The notes below the pieces were generated by a model. It was not told the DNA's origin and ran no database searches. It was given only the letters and a program-made list of their open reading frames with translations. The position numbers were made by a program, and so were the translations under genes. Shown piece by piece: positions 16,982 through 26,584 of a DNA stretch of 64,000 nucleotides (position 1 is its first letter; each line of letters opens with the position of its first letter). This DNA comes from Acetobacter conturbans (GTDB lineage Bacteria > Pseudomonadota > Alphaproteobacteria > Acetobacterales > Acetobacteraceae), in NCBI RefSeq assembly GCF_011516755.1, contig NZ_WOSY01000008.1:141030-205029 (forward strand), given 5' to 3'.

Positions 16982-18724
16982 TCATGAGGCGGTCTCGCGA
17001 TTCATCGTCTTGTGAAGGGGGTAAAGGCTGACAGACTCGATCGTCGCGCCGGCGCCGGACGTTTCCAGACGCAGGAAGCTCAGCGGTGCTGATGGGAAGA
17101 TGAGGGCCGTGCCGACGGACAGGCCGCCGTTGGCAAAGATTTCCAGTGTGCTGGCGTCCAGAATGATCCGCACCGAGAAATGCCGGTCATCGGGATTGAG
17201 CACGGTGGAAAATTCGCCGGTAAAGAAAGGCTGCGAGAAGCCGCGGAGGTTGCTGCGGTCAAGCCAGAGCTGGCCGGAGAAAGCATCGAATCCGATGGTC
17301 AGGGTTTCTCCCTGCTCATTGCCGAACGTGATGACAAACCTGCCTGTACGCCCCTTGTCTCCCGGCGGCAGGCTGGCGTGCCTTTCGTCCACTGTCGCGC
17401 TGAAGGTCAGGTCCAGCGCAGATCCGGAAGGAAGAGGCGTGGTGACGCTGGTGCCTGCTTCCAACCGGCGTGGCGCGAAGGGAATGGCGGAGCCACGAAG
17501 GGTTTCCACGCCACGCGGTTGCTGCGCCAGTCTGAGCCAGCCCGCGAAATCACGGCGAAGCATCATCGTCCGGGGGACGGTCATGCTGCCGCGCCATGTC
17601 TGGGTCGGCAGTTCCTGACAATACTGCCAGTTGCCAAGCCAGGCGATGGAAACGGCCTCGTTGTTCGGCATGTTGCTATAAACCTGCAACGCGTAGGCGT
17701 CCTTGGCGAAGTCGGTCAGCCCGATGACCGTATCATCAGGAATGAAGCGCGATCCGTCAAACTCACCGATGAAATACTGCGTGATGCTGCCACCCGTCGG
17801 CGCACCCGGATTGACGGACACGAACAGAACCCAGCGCGTGCCGCCGCCTTCCACCGGAATTTCAATCAGATTGGGACATTCGTAATCAGCACCGAACAGC
17901 CCGGACGGTCCGAAATCGCTGAGATGGACCCAGTGAATCAGGTCAATGGACGCATAGAACGCGATCTGATGCAGTCGGGACTTCGCCACCACCATGACCC
18001 ACTGGCTTGTGGGTTTGTGAAAGAGGATCTGTGGGTCACGGAAAGAATTGCTACCAATATCGAGCACCGGGTTGTGCTCATATTCGGTAAAGGTCTGCCC
18101 ACGATCCTTGCTGGTGGCCAGATACTGCGACTGTTTCGTCGGGCTGGCGCGGGTGTAGAGCGCGACCATGCCGGTTTCGTCGGCGGCGAAAAGACCGGTT
18201 GAGTTTTTAATGTCCATCACGGCGCAACCGGTGAAAGCCTCACCATCTTTCGTTTCCGGGATGGCTATGGGCTGGTCCTGCCAGTGGAGAAGATCCGTGC
18301 TGGTGGCATGGCCCCAGTGGACGCGGCCCGCATACGGCGCGAACGGATCATACTGATAGTACAGATGATACTGGCTGCCGTCGAAAACCAGACCATTGGG
18401 ATCGTTCATGAAGCCAATCGTCGGCGTGAAATGCATGGACGGACGATACAGCGTGTCAGCCGGGGTCTGGGCAGCAGGCCGCATATGGGCGTTGCCGGGC
18501 TGATCGGCGGGAGAAGGATGGGAGGCGTTCGGTTCGGCTGTGCGGGCGTGGTCGGGAGCGCGGGGCGGTGTGGGCTGCGCAGGGGCCGACGGCACGGCTG
18601 GGGCATCGGCCGCGCTGGCCGTGTTTGACAGGCACGCGGCAGTCCCAAGCGTGAGAAGGGATGTGAGAGCCGTCCGGCGCGCGGGATCGAGGGGGGATGT
18701 TTCAGGGGACGTATTATCAGCCAT
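16982..18724 (-). CDS. Exported GH32 beta-fructosidase (levanase/inulinase type)
   Basis: A protein of 580 residues. The N-terminus has a twin-arginine-like export signal (ARRTALTSLLTLGTAACL, residues 15-32), then a Pro/Ala-rich linker to about residue 90. The five-bladed GH32 domain carries NDPNG (107-111, nucleophile Asp108), FRDP (228-231, Asp230) and YECPN (acid/base Glu282). A C-terminal beta-sandwich follows (about 420-570). It should hydrolyse fructans or sucrose outside the cytoplasm. Exo-levanases of acetic acid bacteria belong to this family. No levansucrase gene is adjacent. It has no close partner genes and is divergent from ridA. Confidence 0.9.
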   Translation of the reverse strand: MADNTSPETSPLDPARRTALTSLLTLGTAACLSNTASAADAPAVPSAPAQPTPPRAPDHARTAEPNASHPSPADQPGNAHMRPAAQTPADTLYRPSMHFTPTIGFMNDPNGLVFDGSQYHLYYQYDPFAPYAGRVHWGHATSTDLLHWQDQPIAIPETKDGEAFTGCAVMDIKNSTGLFAADETGMVALYTRASPTKQSQYLATSKDRGQTFTEYEHNPVLDIGSNSFRDPQILFHKPTSQWVMVVAKSRLHQIAFYASIDLIHWVHLSDFGPSGLFGADYECPNLIEIPVEGGGTRWVLFVSVNPGAPTGGSITQYFIGEFDGSRFIPDDTVIGLTDFAKDAYALQVYSNMPNNEAVSIAWLGNWQYCQELPTQTWRGSMTVPRTMMLRRDFAGWLRLAQQPRGVETLRGSAIPFAPRRLEAGTSVTTPLPSGSALDLTFSATVDERHASLPPGDKGRTGRFVITFGNEQGETLTIGFDAFSGQLWLDRSNLRGFSQPFFTGEFSTVLNPDDRHFSVRIILDASTLEIFANGGLSVGTALIFPSAPLSFLRLETSGAGATIESVSLYPLHKTMNRETAS

Positions 18725-18833
18725 GTCGTCAGTGTATGCCGAGCGGGCTTTCAGGACCAGATGGGAGGCGTTGTGACGGGCCGCTCAAGTTTGATAAGAA
18801 TGAGTCTGGTCGCAACACAGGGAGCCGCACCAC

Positions 18834-19184
18834 ATGAGCAAGATCATCCGCACCGAGCCGAATTCCATCCTGTCGAAAGCCGTGGAATACCACGGTTTCA
18901 TTTTCACGCAGGGCATGGTCGCCCGCGATCTCACAAAGGACGCGAAGGGTCAGACCACAGACGTTCTCGCCCAGCTCGACGAGCTGCTTGAGGAGCATGG
19001 CACGGACAAGACCCGTATTCTTCAGGCACAGATCTGGCTGAAGGACATCAATGACCGTGCGGCCCTCAATGATGTCTGGAGCGCATGGCTGCCGGAAAAT
19101 GGCGCTCCGGCGCGCGCCTGTGTTCAGGCGGTCATGGCTGACCCGAAGATGCTCGTTGAGATCATGCTGGTCACAACGAAGTAA
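18834..19184 (+). CDS. ridA: RidA-family enamine/imine deaminase
   Basis: A protein of 116 residues with the RidA fold. The catalytic Arg94 lies in the signature PARACVQAV (92-100), Glu109 in VEIML, and the N-terminal half has the usual FTQGMVARD strand and the DVLAQLDELLEEHG helix. RidA hydrolyses reactive 2-aminoacrylate-type enamines released by PLP enzymes. The nearby L-serine deaminase is of the iron-sulfur type and would release the same enamine only within its active site, so a direct link is not implied. A hairpin follows the stop by 6 bases. Confidence 0.9.
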   Translation: MSKIIRTEPNSILSKAVEYHGFIFTQGMVARDLTKDAKGQTTDVLAQLDELLEEHGTDKTRILQAQIWLKDINDRAALNDVWSAWLPENGAPARACVQAVMADPKMLVEIMLVTTK

Positions 19185-19190
19185 TCCGCA

Positions 19191-19225
19191 TGAGGTCACT
19201 TGTCGTTTTTGCACAGGTGACCTCA
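19191..19225 (+). terminator. 13-bp hairpin after ridA
   Basis: Arms 19191-19203 (TGAGGTCACTTGT) and 19213-19225 pair with one T-G wobble around a 9-base loop containing TTTTT. It starts 6 bases after the ridA stop. The downstream U-run is weak. Confidence 0.6.
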
Positions 19226-19560
19226 CTGTCTCATGCCGTATTTTCGACACTGACTTCCAGCCACCCACGCTCCGGCTGTTTCGTGGTGCACGCGCCGCCC
19301 CCGATTCCTGCATTGTTCAAGAAATTCCAGAATTATGCAGGCATCCTGCAAGATCTGGTTGCCAAATCAACCGCCTTCCGGTTGTCCGAAAAATAATTCA
19401 GCTTCGAAATGACCTGCGCCGTCCGATCCTTCCGTGACGTTTTCGGCAAAATTCCTCCGGCATGTCGTATTCATTCAAACCACCCGTCTGATCCGGAACA
19501 GCGCCCCCTGATTTCGCGGCGCATCCTCGCTTCATGAACCTGTTGTGATGCGGGACGGAT
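19226..19560. other. Intergenic stretch upstream of soxB
   Basis: About 335 bases with no supported gene. It must hold the soxBDAG promoter, but I could not pick out a convincing -35/-10 pair or a regulator site. Confidence 0.4.
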
Positions 19561-20817
19561 ATGGAACGATTTTCTGCTCTTTCCCTGGCCAAAAAGGCTC
19601 TGGGCGGCCATCTGGGCTGGAAGCCGCAATGGCGCTCCGTCGAGCAGCCAAAGAAGGCTTATGACATTATTATCGTCGGCGGCGGCGGCCACGGACTTGG
19701 GGCGGCTTATTACCTCGCCAAGCAGCATGGTCTCCGTAATATCGCGGTGATCGAGCGGGGCTGGCTTGCTGGCGGCAACACCGCCCGCAACACGACCATC
19801 ATCCGGTCGAACTATCTGTTCGACGAAAGCTCGTCCTATTACGAGCATTCGCTGAAACTGTGGGAAAATCTCTCGCAGGAACTGAACTATAACGTCATGT
19901 TCAGTCAGCGTGGATGCCTGATGGTCGCGCACACAGTGCATGATGTGCAGGTGTTCAAGCGGCATGTTCATGCCAATCGCCTGAACGGAATCGACAACGA
20001 GTGGCTGTCGGCGGAGGAGGCGAAAGAATTCTGTCCGCCGCTGAACATCTCGCCGAACATCCGCTATCCGGTCCTCGGTGCTTCGCTTCAGCGGCGCGCT
20101 GGAACTGCCCGTCACGATGCCGTGGCGTGGGGTTTTGCTCGTGCCGCCAGCGACATGGGCGTGGATATCATCGAGAACTGCGAAGTGACCGGCATCAATC
20201 GTGGTCCGGATGGGGCCGTCACCGGCGTCGAGACCACGAAAGGCACCGTCAACGCGAAAAAGGTTGCGGTCTCGGCGGCCGGTCACAGTTCGGTCGTGCT
20301 GGAAATGGCGGGCATCCGTCTGCCATTGCAGAGCAACCCGCTACAGGCGCTCGTCTCCGAGCCGGTGAAGCCCGCGTTCCCGACCATCGTGATGTCCAAC
20401 ACCATTCACGCTTATATCAGCCAGTCTGACAAAGGTGAGATGGTGATCGGTGCGGGCACGGACTCCTATGTGTCTTACACCCAGCGCGGCGGCCTGCACA
20501 TTCCGGCGGAAACGCTGGCGGCGATCTGCGAGCTGTTCCCGATGTTTCGTCGCCTGCGCATGATGCGTTCGTGGGGCGGGATCACGGACAACACGCCGGA
20601 TCGTTCACCGATCACGGCGAAGACATCCGTGCCGGGTCTGTACGTGAACTGCGGCTGGGGCACGGGCGGCTTCAAGGCGACACCGGGCGCGGCCAATCTG
20701 TTTGCGTGGACCATCGCCAAGAACGAGCCACACCCGATCAATGCGCCCTTCACCATCGAGCGTTTCCGCGACGGCGTGATGATCGACGAAGCGGCGGCGG
20801 CGGCCGTGGCGCACTGA
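19561..20817 (+). CDS. soxB: Sarcosine oxidase, beta subunit
   Basis: The flavin-bearing catalytic subunit of the heterotetrameric enzyme that oxidises sarcosine to glycine. The 418-residue protein has a Rossmann FAD motif ([17 protein letters not shown], residues 37-53), the ENGG-type region replaced by [13 protein letters not shown], and [11 protein letters not shown], whose His185 corresponds to the histidine that covalently binds FMN in this family. The C-terminal [14 protein letters not shown] closes the FAD site. It is the first gene of soxBDAG; a 99-base gap separates it from soxD. The product works with SoxA to pass the carbon unit to tetrahydrofolate. Confidence 0.95.
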   Translation: MERFSALSLAKKALGGHLGWKPQWRSVEQPKKAYDIIIVGGGGHGLGAAYYLAKQHGLRNIAVIERGWLAGGNTARNTTIIRSNYLFDESSSYYEHSLKLWENLSQELNYNVMFSQRGCLMVAHTVHDVQVFKRHVHANRLNGIDNEWLSAEEAKEFCPPLNISPNIRYPVLGASLQRRAGTARHDAVAWGFARAASDMGVDIIENCEVTGINRGPDGAVTGVETTKGTVNAKKVAVSAAGHSSVVLEMAGIRLPLQSNPLQALVSEPVKPAFPTIVMSNTIHAYISQSDKGEMVIGAGTDSYVSYTQRGGLHIPAETLAAICELFPMFRRLRMMRSWGGITDNTPDRSPITAKTSVPGLYVNCGWGTGGFKATPGAANLFAWTIAKNEPHPINAPFTIERFRDGVMIDEAAAAAVAH

Positions 20818-20916
20818 GGTGGCTCACCGTCTCATGTCCCAGGAATCATCGCCCGAATCATCACTGGTAACGGCACGAGTTTTCACATCCGGTCTGCTCC
20901 GAGGAGCGAGTGCGTC

Positions 20917-21222
20917 ATGCTGCTGATCCGCTGCCCGTATTGCGGGGAACGAGCCGAAGTCGAGTTTTCAAACGGGGGAGAGGCTCATATCGACCGCCCC
21001 GCCGATCCCATGAGCCTGAGCGCTGAGGAGTGGGCTCAGTTTCTCTACATGCGCGACAATCCGAAGGGGCTGATTGCCGAACGGTGGCGCCATGCTCATG
21101 GCTGCAACCGCTTCTTCAACGCCATCCGCGACACGCGGACGGATCGTTTCGTTGTCACCTATGAAATCGGACAGCCGCGTCCGGACGTTACTCCGGAACA
21201 GGCTGCGGAGGCTGCACGATGA
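20917..21222 (+). CDS. soxD: Sarcosine oxidase, delta subunit
   Basis: A protein of 101 residues with the delta-subunit zinc site: Cys6 and Cys9 (CPYCG) and His59 and Cys63 (RHAHGC). The YMRDNPKG and RFFNAIRDT segments are family landmarks. It is a small structural zinc subunit of the heterotetramer with no separate reaction. Its stop overlaps the soxA start (ATGA). Confidence 0.95.
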   Translation: MLLIRCPYCGERAEVEFSNGGEAHIDRPADPMSLSAEEWAQFLYMRDNPKGLIAERWRHAHGCNRFFNAIRDTRTDRFVVTYEIGQPRPDVTPEQAAEAAR

Positions 21223-24200
21223 GCCGTTCATTCCGCGTTCCCGGTCGCGGTCGCGTCAACACGCGTCGCCCCGTGCGCTTTACGTTCGACGGACGTAGCA
21301 TCGAGGGGTTCGAGGGCGACACGCTGGCCTCGGCCCTGCTGGCGACCGGCACTCACCTGATGGGCCGCTCTTTCAAATATCACCGTCCACGCGGGCCGAT
21401 TTCCGCAGGCTCCGATGAGCCGAACGCCATTGTGGCCGTCGGTTCCGGCCCCGCTTTGCAGACACCTAACCTCGTCGCGACACAGGTCGAAATCTATGAC
21501 GGGCTGACGGCGCAGAGCCAGAACCGTTTCCCGTGCCTCCAGTTCGACATGGGCGCGGTCAACAATCTCGCTTCCCCGCTGCTGCCATCGGGCTTCTACT
21601 ACAAGACCTTCATGTGGCCACGGAACTTCTGGACCAAGGTCTATGAGCCGATCATTCGTCGCTCAGCCGGTCTTGGTGTCGCCCCGACCGCGCCAGATCC
21701 TGACCATTATGCCTTCCAGTATACGTTCTGTGACGTGCTTGTCGCCGGTGCAGGCCCGTCCGGTCTGGCGGCAGCGCTCGCTGCGGCCAAAGCCGGTGCG
21801 GAAGTCATGATTGCAGACGAAACGGCGGAGTTTGGTGGTAGCCTGCTGTTCGATCGCGCTTCCCGCATCGACGGTCTTCAGACGGCTGACTGGGTCGAGC
21901 GCACGGTTACCGAACTGAAGGCCATGCCGAACGTGCGGATGTTCACCCGCACCACGGTCTTCAACTACGGCCCGCACAACATGGTCGCGCTCAATCAGCG
22001 CATGACCGATCATCTCGGCACACCGGATCCCGCCACGCCGCGTGAGCGTCTGTGGCAGGTGCGTGCGAAGCAGGTCGTCATCGCGTCCGGTGCGATCGAG
22101 CGTCCGCTGGTGTTCGAAGGCAACGACCGCCCCGGCGTCATGCTGGCCAGCGCGGCGCTGACTTTCCTCAACCGGTACGGCGTCGCCTGCGGTCGTCGTG
22201 CCGTCATCGCGACGGCGGATGACAGCGCCTACCGTGTCGCACTCGATCTGATCGAGGCGGGCGTGACCGTGGCGGCCATTGTGGATATTCGTCCGAAGCC
22301 GGATTCCGAACTGTTCCGCAAGGTGAAAGCGGCGGGCATCACGGTGCTGACCAACAGCACGGTGCAGCGGGCACACGGTTCGCAGCGGATTCACAGTGTC
22401 GAACTGGCGCCGGTTCTGCCGGGTGGTGATGTTGGCGAGGGCAAGAATTACCGCTGTGACCTGCTGCTCATGTCGGGCGGCTGGACCCCAAGCCTGCACC
22501 TGTTCTCCCAGTCCAAGGGCAAGGTGATCTACGACGCCGATCTCGACACGTATCTGCCGGGTGAATCCGCTCAGGCCGAGCGTTCCACCGGCTCCTGCCG
22601 GGGGCTGTACGATCTTGGTGAGGTGCTGGCTGACGGTCTGAAGATCGGCACCGAGGCGGCAAAAGACGCAGGGTGTGACGGCGAAATTGACCTTCCGCTA
22701 TGGGAAGTTACCACCGACGCCATCGGTCGTGGTGGGTTCACCGGTGCGCTACCCCGTCGCGGCAAGGGTCTGACGGCCATGGCGTTCGTCGATTACCAGA
22801 ATGACGTGACGGCCAAGGACGTGAAACTCGCCGTGCGTGAGGGCTTCCGGTCGATCGAGCACATCAAGCGCTACACGACCACCGGCATGGCGACCGATCA
22901 GGGCAAGACCTCGAACCTCAACGCACTGGGTATCGCTTCCAGCGCGCTGGGTCGTCCGAAGCAGCAGATCGGTCTCACCACATTCCGCGCCCCTTACACA
23001 CCGGTGACGTTCGGTGCGTTCAGCGGTCACGAGCGTGGCAATGAGTTCGATCCGGATCGTCGCACGCCGATCGATCCCTGGGCGCGTACCAAGGGTGCGG
23101 TGTTCGAGGATGTCAGTCTCTGGCGTCGTGCCCGCTACTTTCCGCAGCCGGGAGAAGACATGGACGCTGCCGTGGCCCGCGAATGTCTCGCTGTTCGTAA
23201 AAGCGTCGGCATCTTCGATGCCACGACACTGGGCAAGATCGAGGTTGTCGGCCCTGACGCCGCCGAGTTCATGAACCGGATGTATGTCAACGCCTGGACC
23301 AAGCTGGGCGTCGGCAAATGCCGCTACGGTCTGATGTGTCGCGAAAACGGCTTTGTTTATGATGATGGCGTCGTCGGTCGCATCGCACCGGATCGCTTTC
23401 ACGTTACCACGACGACAGGCGGTGCTGCGGGTGTCCTGAACATGATGGAGGATTATCTCCAGACTGAATGGCAGGATCTCGATGTCTGGCTGACATCCAC
23501 GTCTGAAGAGTGGGCTGTCATCGCCGTGCAGGGTCCGAAGGCGCGTGAGGTTCTTGCACCGCTGGTGGACGGGCTGGATATCTCGCACAAAACAATGCCG
23601 CACATGAGTGTCGTGGAAGGCACGATTGGCGGCATCCCGATGCGCCTGTTCCGGGTCAGCTTCTCGGGTGAACTCGGTTTCGAGGTCAACGTGCCGACGA
23701 GCCGCGCTCTCGAAGTCTGGGAGCGCATCTGGGAGGCGGGCAAGCCCCACAACATGACGCCTTATGGCACCGAGACGATGCATGTTCTCCGTGCCGAGAA
23801 GGGCTACATCATTGTCGGGCAGGAAACCGACGGCACGGCGACGCCTGATGACGCAGGCTGCGGCTGGGCGGTCAGCAAGCTCAAGAAGGATTTCGTGGGC
23901 AAGCGCTCACTGGCGCTCCCGGCGATGCAGGACCCAGACCGCTACCAGCTTGTCGGCCTCTACACGGAAGCACCACAGGAAGTGTTGGAAGAGGGGGTGC
24001 AGCTTGTCGCCAACTCGAATGAGGTCATCCCGATGAACAAGATCGGCCATGTCACTTCGTCCTACCACAGCGCCACGCTGGGGCGGTCTATCGCACTCGC
24101 CATGGTGTCCGGCGGTCGCGCCCGGATGGGGCAGACTCTCTACGTGCCGATGGAAGACCGGATGATCCCGGTCACCGTCACAAGTCCGGTGTTCTATGAC

Positions 24201-24227
24201 GCGGAAGGAGCCCGCCTCAATGTTTGA
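21219..24227 (+). CDS. soxA: Sarcosine oxidase, alpha subunit
   Basis: A 1002-residue multidomain subunit, the normal family length. The N-terminal ferredoxin-like domain (about 15-100: FTFDGRSIEGFEGDTLASAL, GRSFKYHRPRG) lacks cluster cysteines, as is usual. A central FAD/NAD domain (CDVLVAGAGPSGLAAALAAA, about 170-190) follows. The C-terminal third is a GcvT-like folate-binding domain that captures the sarcosine methyl as 5,10-methylene-THF, with NAD also bound by this subunit. It overlaps soxD at its start and soxG by 8 bases at its end. Confidence 0.95.
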   Translation: MSRSFRVPGRGRVNTRRPVRFTFDGRSIEGFEGDTLASALLATGTHLMGRSFKYHRPRGPISAGSDEPNAIVAVGSGPALQTPNLVATQVEIYDGLTAQSQNRFPCLQFDMGAVNNLASPLLPSGFYYKTFMWPRNFWTKVYEPIIRRSAGLGVAPTAPDPDHYAFQYTFCDVLVAGAGPSGLAAALAAAKAGAEVMIADETAEFGGSLLFDRASRIDGLQTADWVERTVTELKAMPNVRMFTRTTVFNYGPHNMVALNQRMTDHLGTPDPATPRERLWQVRAKQVVIASGAIERPLVFEGNDRPGVMLASAALTFLNRYGVACGRRAVIATADDSAYRVALDLIEAGVTVAAIVDIRPKPDSELFRKVKAAGITVLTNSTVQRAHGSQRIHSVELAPVLPGGDVGEGKNYRCDLLLMSGGWTPSLHLFSQSKGKVIYDADLDTYLPGESAQAERSTGSCRGLYDLGEVLADGLKIGTEAAKDAGCDGEIDLPLWEVTTDAIGRGGFTGALPRRGKGLTAMAFVDYQNDVTAKDVKLAVREGFRSIEHIKRYTTTGMATDQGKTSNLNALGIASSALGRPKQQIGLTTFRAPYTPVTFGAFSGHERGNEFDPDRRTPIDPWARTKGAVFEDVSLWRRARYFPQPGEDMDAAVARECLAVRKSVGIFDATTLGKIEVVGPDAAEFMNRMYVNAWTKLGVGKCRYGLMCRENGFVYDDGVVGRIAPDRFHVTTTTGGAAGVLNMMEDYLQTEWQDLDVWLTSTSEEWAVIAVQGPKAREVLAPLVDGLDISHKTMPHMSVVEGTIGGIPMRLFRVSFSGELGFEVNVPTSRALEVWERIWEAGKPHNMTPYGTETMHVLRAEKGYIIVGQETDGTATPDDAGCGWAVSKLKKDFVGKRSLALPAMQDPDRYQLVGLYTEAPQEVLEEGVQLVANSNEVIPMNKIGHVTSSYHSATLGRSIALAMVSGGRARMGQTLYVPMEDRMIPVTVTSPVFYDAEGARLNV

Positions 24228-24756
24228 CGCTTCGTCCAATGCTCTGACTGTTTCCCGTTCGGGCTTTACGGCAAAATCTCTTGGGGGTGGACGCCGCTTC
24301 GCTCTGCAGGGACGCAAGGACACGCTGGAAGGCGTGGCCAAAGCTTTCGGGCTGGCTGAGGCCCCGGCCATGCTTCAGAGCGCCAGCGCAGGTGATTGCA
24401 CTCTGCTGCGGCTCGCACCGCAGGAGTTGTTCATCATTGCGGGTGAGGCCGGGTTACCCGAGGCCGTCACCACCTATCTCGGCACCGTGCCGAACAGTCT
24501 GGTGGAGGTCTCCGAGCGTCAGGTTGGGTGGACACTCGAAGGTGAGCGCCTGCGTGATACGCTGGCAGCGCTGAGTCCGCTCGATCTGCGCACGAAGTCC
24601 TTTCCCGTCGGCACCGCTACGCGCACACTGTTCGGCAAGGCTGACGGGATGCTGTGGCGTACGGACGAAAACAGTTTCCATCTGGAAGTATGGCGTTCGT
24701 TTGCACCTTACATGGTGGCCATGATGGATGCGGCGGCTCTCGACGCTTCTTGGTGA
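24220..24756 (+). CDS. soxG: Sarcosine oxidase, gamma subunit
   Basis: A protein of 178 residues from the ATG at 24220, which overlaps the end of soxA by 8 bases and has an AAGGAG ribosome site 10 bases upstream. The sequence (LRLAPQELFIIAG, SLVEVSERQVGWTLEG, FPVGTATRTLFGKADGMLWR) follows the gamma-subunit/GcvT-like pattern. It has a structural role in the heterotetramer. It is the last gene of the sox operon, with a terminator 12 bases downstream. Confidence 0.92.
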   Translation: MFDASSNALTVSRSGFTAKSLGGGRRFALQGRKDTLEGVAKAFGLAEAPAMLQSASAGDCTLLRLAPQELFIIAGEAGLPEAVTTYLGTVPNSLVEVSERQVGWTLEGERLRDTLAALSPLDLRTKSFPVGTATRTLFGKADGMLWRTDENSFHLEVWRSFAPYMVAMMDAAALDASW

Positions 24757-24768
24757 CGGACTGAGATG

Positions 24769-24802
24769 ATCCGGCTTTCCGACGATTTCCGGAAAGCCGG
24801 AT
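24769..24802 (+). terminator. Terminator of the sox operon
   Basis: Arms 24769-24781 and 24790-24802 pair perfectly over 13 bp (ATCCGGCTTTCCG) around an 8-base loop; a T6 run lies 12 bases further at 24815-24820. It starts 12 bases after the soxG stop. Confidence 0.75.
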
Positions 24803-25008
24803 GGCAGGCCGGTGTTTTTTGGATCTGATACAGCTATCCCGGAGTTCTTTTCCCCTTTCGGGAAATGGGATTCCGGATTTCTGATTTATCAAAGTGGGTT
24901 CCAATGAAAGCGTTTTTGAAGGGGCATGGTGCCCGGAGAAGACGCTTCGCGCCGCACTTTCGGCGTGAGTCCTGACCGGATCACGCAAAGGGCATCGGAA
25001 AATTCGCC

Positions 25009-26379
25009 ATGATCAGTGTTTTTGAAATCTTCAAGATCGGCATTGGTCCTTCCTCCTCTCATACGGTCGGCCCGATGAAGGCCGCCGCCGAGTTCGTCTC
25101 CGAATTGGTGCCTCTTGCCGCGGATGCCGCTCACCCTCTCCATGTCAGGGTCACGCTTTACGGCTCGCTGGCGTGGACGGGCGTGGGGCACGCCACGGAT
25201 CGCGCGGTCATTCTCGGGCTCGGCGGTCTGCATCCAGACATGGTTGATCCTGACGAGGCCGAGGCGATTCTTGATCGCGTGCGCGAGACGCATGAACTTG
25301 GTCCACGTGGTTGCATTTTCACGTTCGATCCTGACAAAGACCTCGTCTTTGACAAGGATACGGTTCCGCCCGTCCATCCGAATACACTTCAGTTTCTTGC
25401 CGTTGATGGAAACGGGAAGGCGCTTCTGATCCGCCGGTACTGTTCGATTGGCGGCGGTTTCGTCGTGCCGGAGGACAGGAACGCGGAAGCCGTGCCGCAG
25501 AATCTCAATGTCCCGTTCGATTTTCGCAGCGGCGTGCAGCTTCTTGCCTGTGCACGCCGTAGTGGCCTGAGTATTCCCGAGATCGTGCTGGCCAATGAAA
25601 GCGCCCTGCGCCCCGTCGATGAGGTCCTTGCTTACGTGGACCGCATCATTGATGTGATGATGGCCTGTGTTGACCGTGGCATGAGAACGGAAGGCGTGTT
25701 GCCGGGGCGTCTCGGTGTGAAACGCCGTGCGCCTGCCATCCATGAGCGCCTTGAAGCCGACCGTTTCCGCAATGTCCGGACGGCGCATGAGATCATGGAC
25801 TGGGTCAGTCTGTTTGCGATTGCCGTGAACGAGGAAAATGCGGCCGGGGGCCGTATCGTCACCGCTCCGACCAACGGCGCGGCGGGCGTCGTGCCGTCCG
25901 TCCTCCGGTATTACCGTGATTACAGCTCCGGCGCATCCCGCGCTGGAGAACGTGACTTTCTGCTGACGGCAGTCGCCATAGGGGGATTGTTCAAGCGTAA
26001 CGCCTCCATTTCCGGCGCCGAGGTTGGGTGTCAGGGGGAAGTCGGTGTCGCCTGCTCCATGGCGGCCGCGGGTCTTTCCGCAGCACTCGGGGCTGGGGCC
26101 GCGCAGGTGGAGAACGCGGCGGAGATCGGGATGGAGCATCATCTCGGCATGACGTGCGACCCGGTGGGTGGTCTCGTGCAGATCCCCTGCATCGAGCGCA
26201 ATGCATTCGGTGCGGTCAAGGCCATCAATGCCGCCTCGCTCGCCATGCGCGGCGATGGTTCCCACCACGTCTCTCTCGATGACGTGATCAAGACAATGTA
26301 CGAGACGGGCAAGGACATGAGCAGCCGCTACAAGGAAACGTCGCTCGGAGGTCTGGCGGTCCGCTTTCCTGAATGCTGA
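25009..26379 (+). CDS. sdaA: L-serine ammonia-lyase, iron-sulfur type, single chain
   Basis: Deaminates L-serine to pyruvate and ammonia with a [4Fe-4S] cluster. The 456-residue protein joins the beta domain ([22 protein letters not shown], residues 2-23) and the catalytic alpha domain in one chain, as in E. coli SdaA. Cluster cysteines are Cys341 (EVGCQGEVG), Cys383 (MTCDPVGG) and Cys394 (IPCIERN), the three-cysteine pattern of the family. The conserved [10 protein letters not shown] is present. Its place between soxBDAG and gbcAB fits the last step of betaine catabolism, glycine to serine to pyruvate. It is transcribed separately from the sox operon. Confidence 0.95.
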   Translation: MISVFEIFKIGIGPSSSHTVGPMKAAAEFVSELVPLAADAAHPLHVRVTLYGSLAWTGVGHATDRAVILGLGGLHPDMVDPDEAEAILDRVRETHELGPRGCIFTFDPDKDLVFDKDTVPPVHPNTLQFLAVDGNGKALLIRRYCSIGGGFVVPEDRNAEAVPQNLNVPFDFRSGVQLLACARRSGLSIPEIVLANESALRPVDEVLAYVDRIIDVMMACVDRGMRTEGVLPGRLGVKRRAPAIHERLEADRFRNVRTAHEIMDWVSLFAIAVNEENAAGGRIVTAPTNGAAGVVPSVLRYYRDYSSGASRAGERDFLLTAVAIGGLFKRNASISGAEVGCQGEVGVACSMAAAGLSAALGAGAAQVENAAEIGMEHHLGMTCDPVGGLVQIPCIERNAFGAVKAINAASLAMRGDGSHHVSLDDVIKTMYETGKDMSSRYKETSLGGLAVRFPEC

Positions 26380-26480
26380 TTCAACTTACTGTTCTTGCGT
26401 GATATTTAACGGAAATGGGGGGGATTTACCAACGCTGTAGCAGTGTCTGTGAAAGCACCTGAAATTCTTGTTCAGTGAAG

Positions 26481-26506
26481 GTCGTTACGATATAAAAATA
26501 TGTCGC
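26481..26506 (+). promoter_or_regulatory. Candidate regulator-binding direct repeat upstream of gbcA
   Basis: GTCGTTACGATAT starting at 26481 and GTCGCAATATG starting at 26502 form an imperfect direct repeat with a 21-bp period, about two helical turns. AraC-type regulators often bind such repeats, and a GbdR-like AraC protein is encoded in this operon. A small palindrome GGAAA-N6-TTTCC follows at 26512-26527. This is pattern matching only. Confidence 0.35.
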
Positions 26507-26584
26507 AATATGGAAATTAAAGTTTCCTGAACGCGGCATACTGATGGGATCGAACCAGAGTCGGGTCGGGAAGGAAACGACGCC

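Noticed and set aside
16982..18724. Levansucrase (GH68)
   Set aside because: The NDPNG, FRDP and EC motifs are those of GH32 hydrolases, not GH68.
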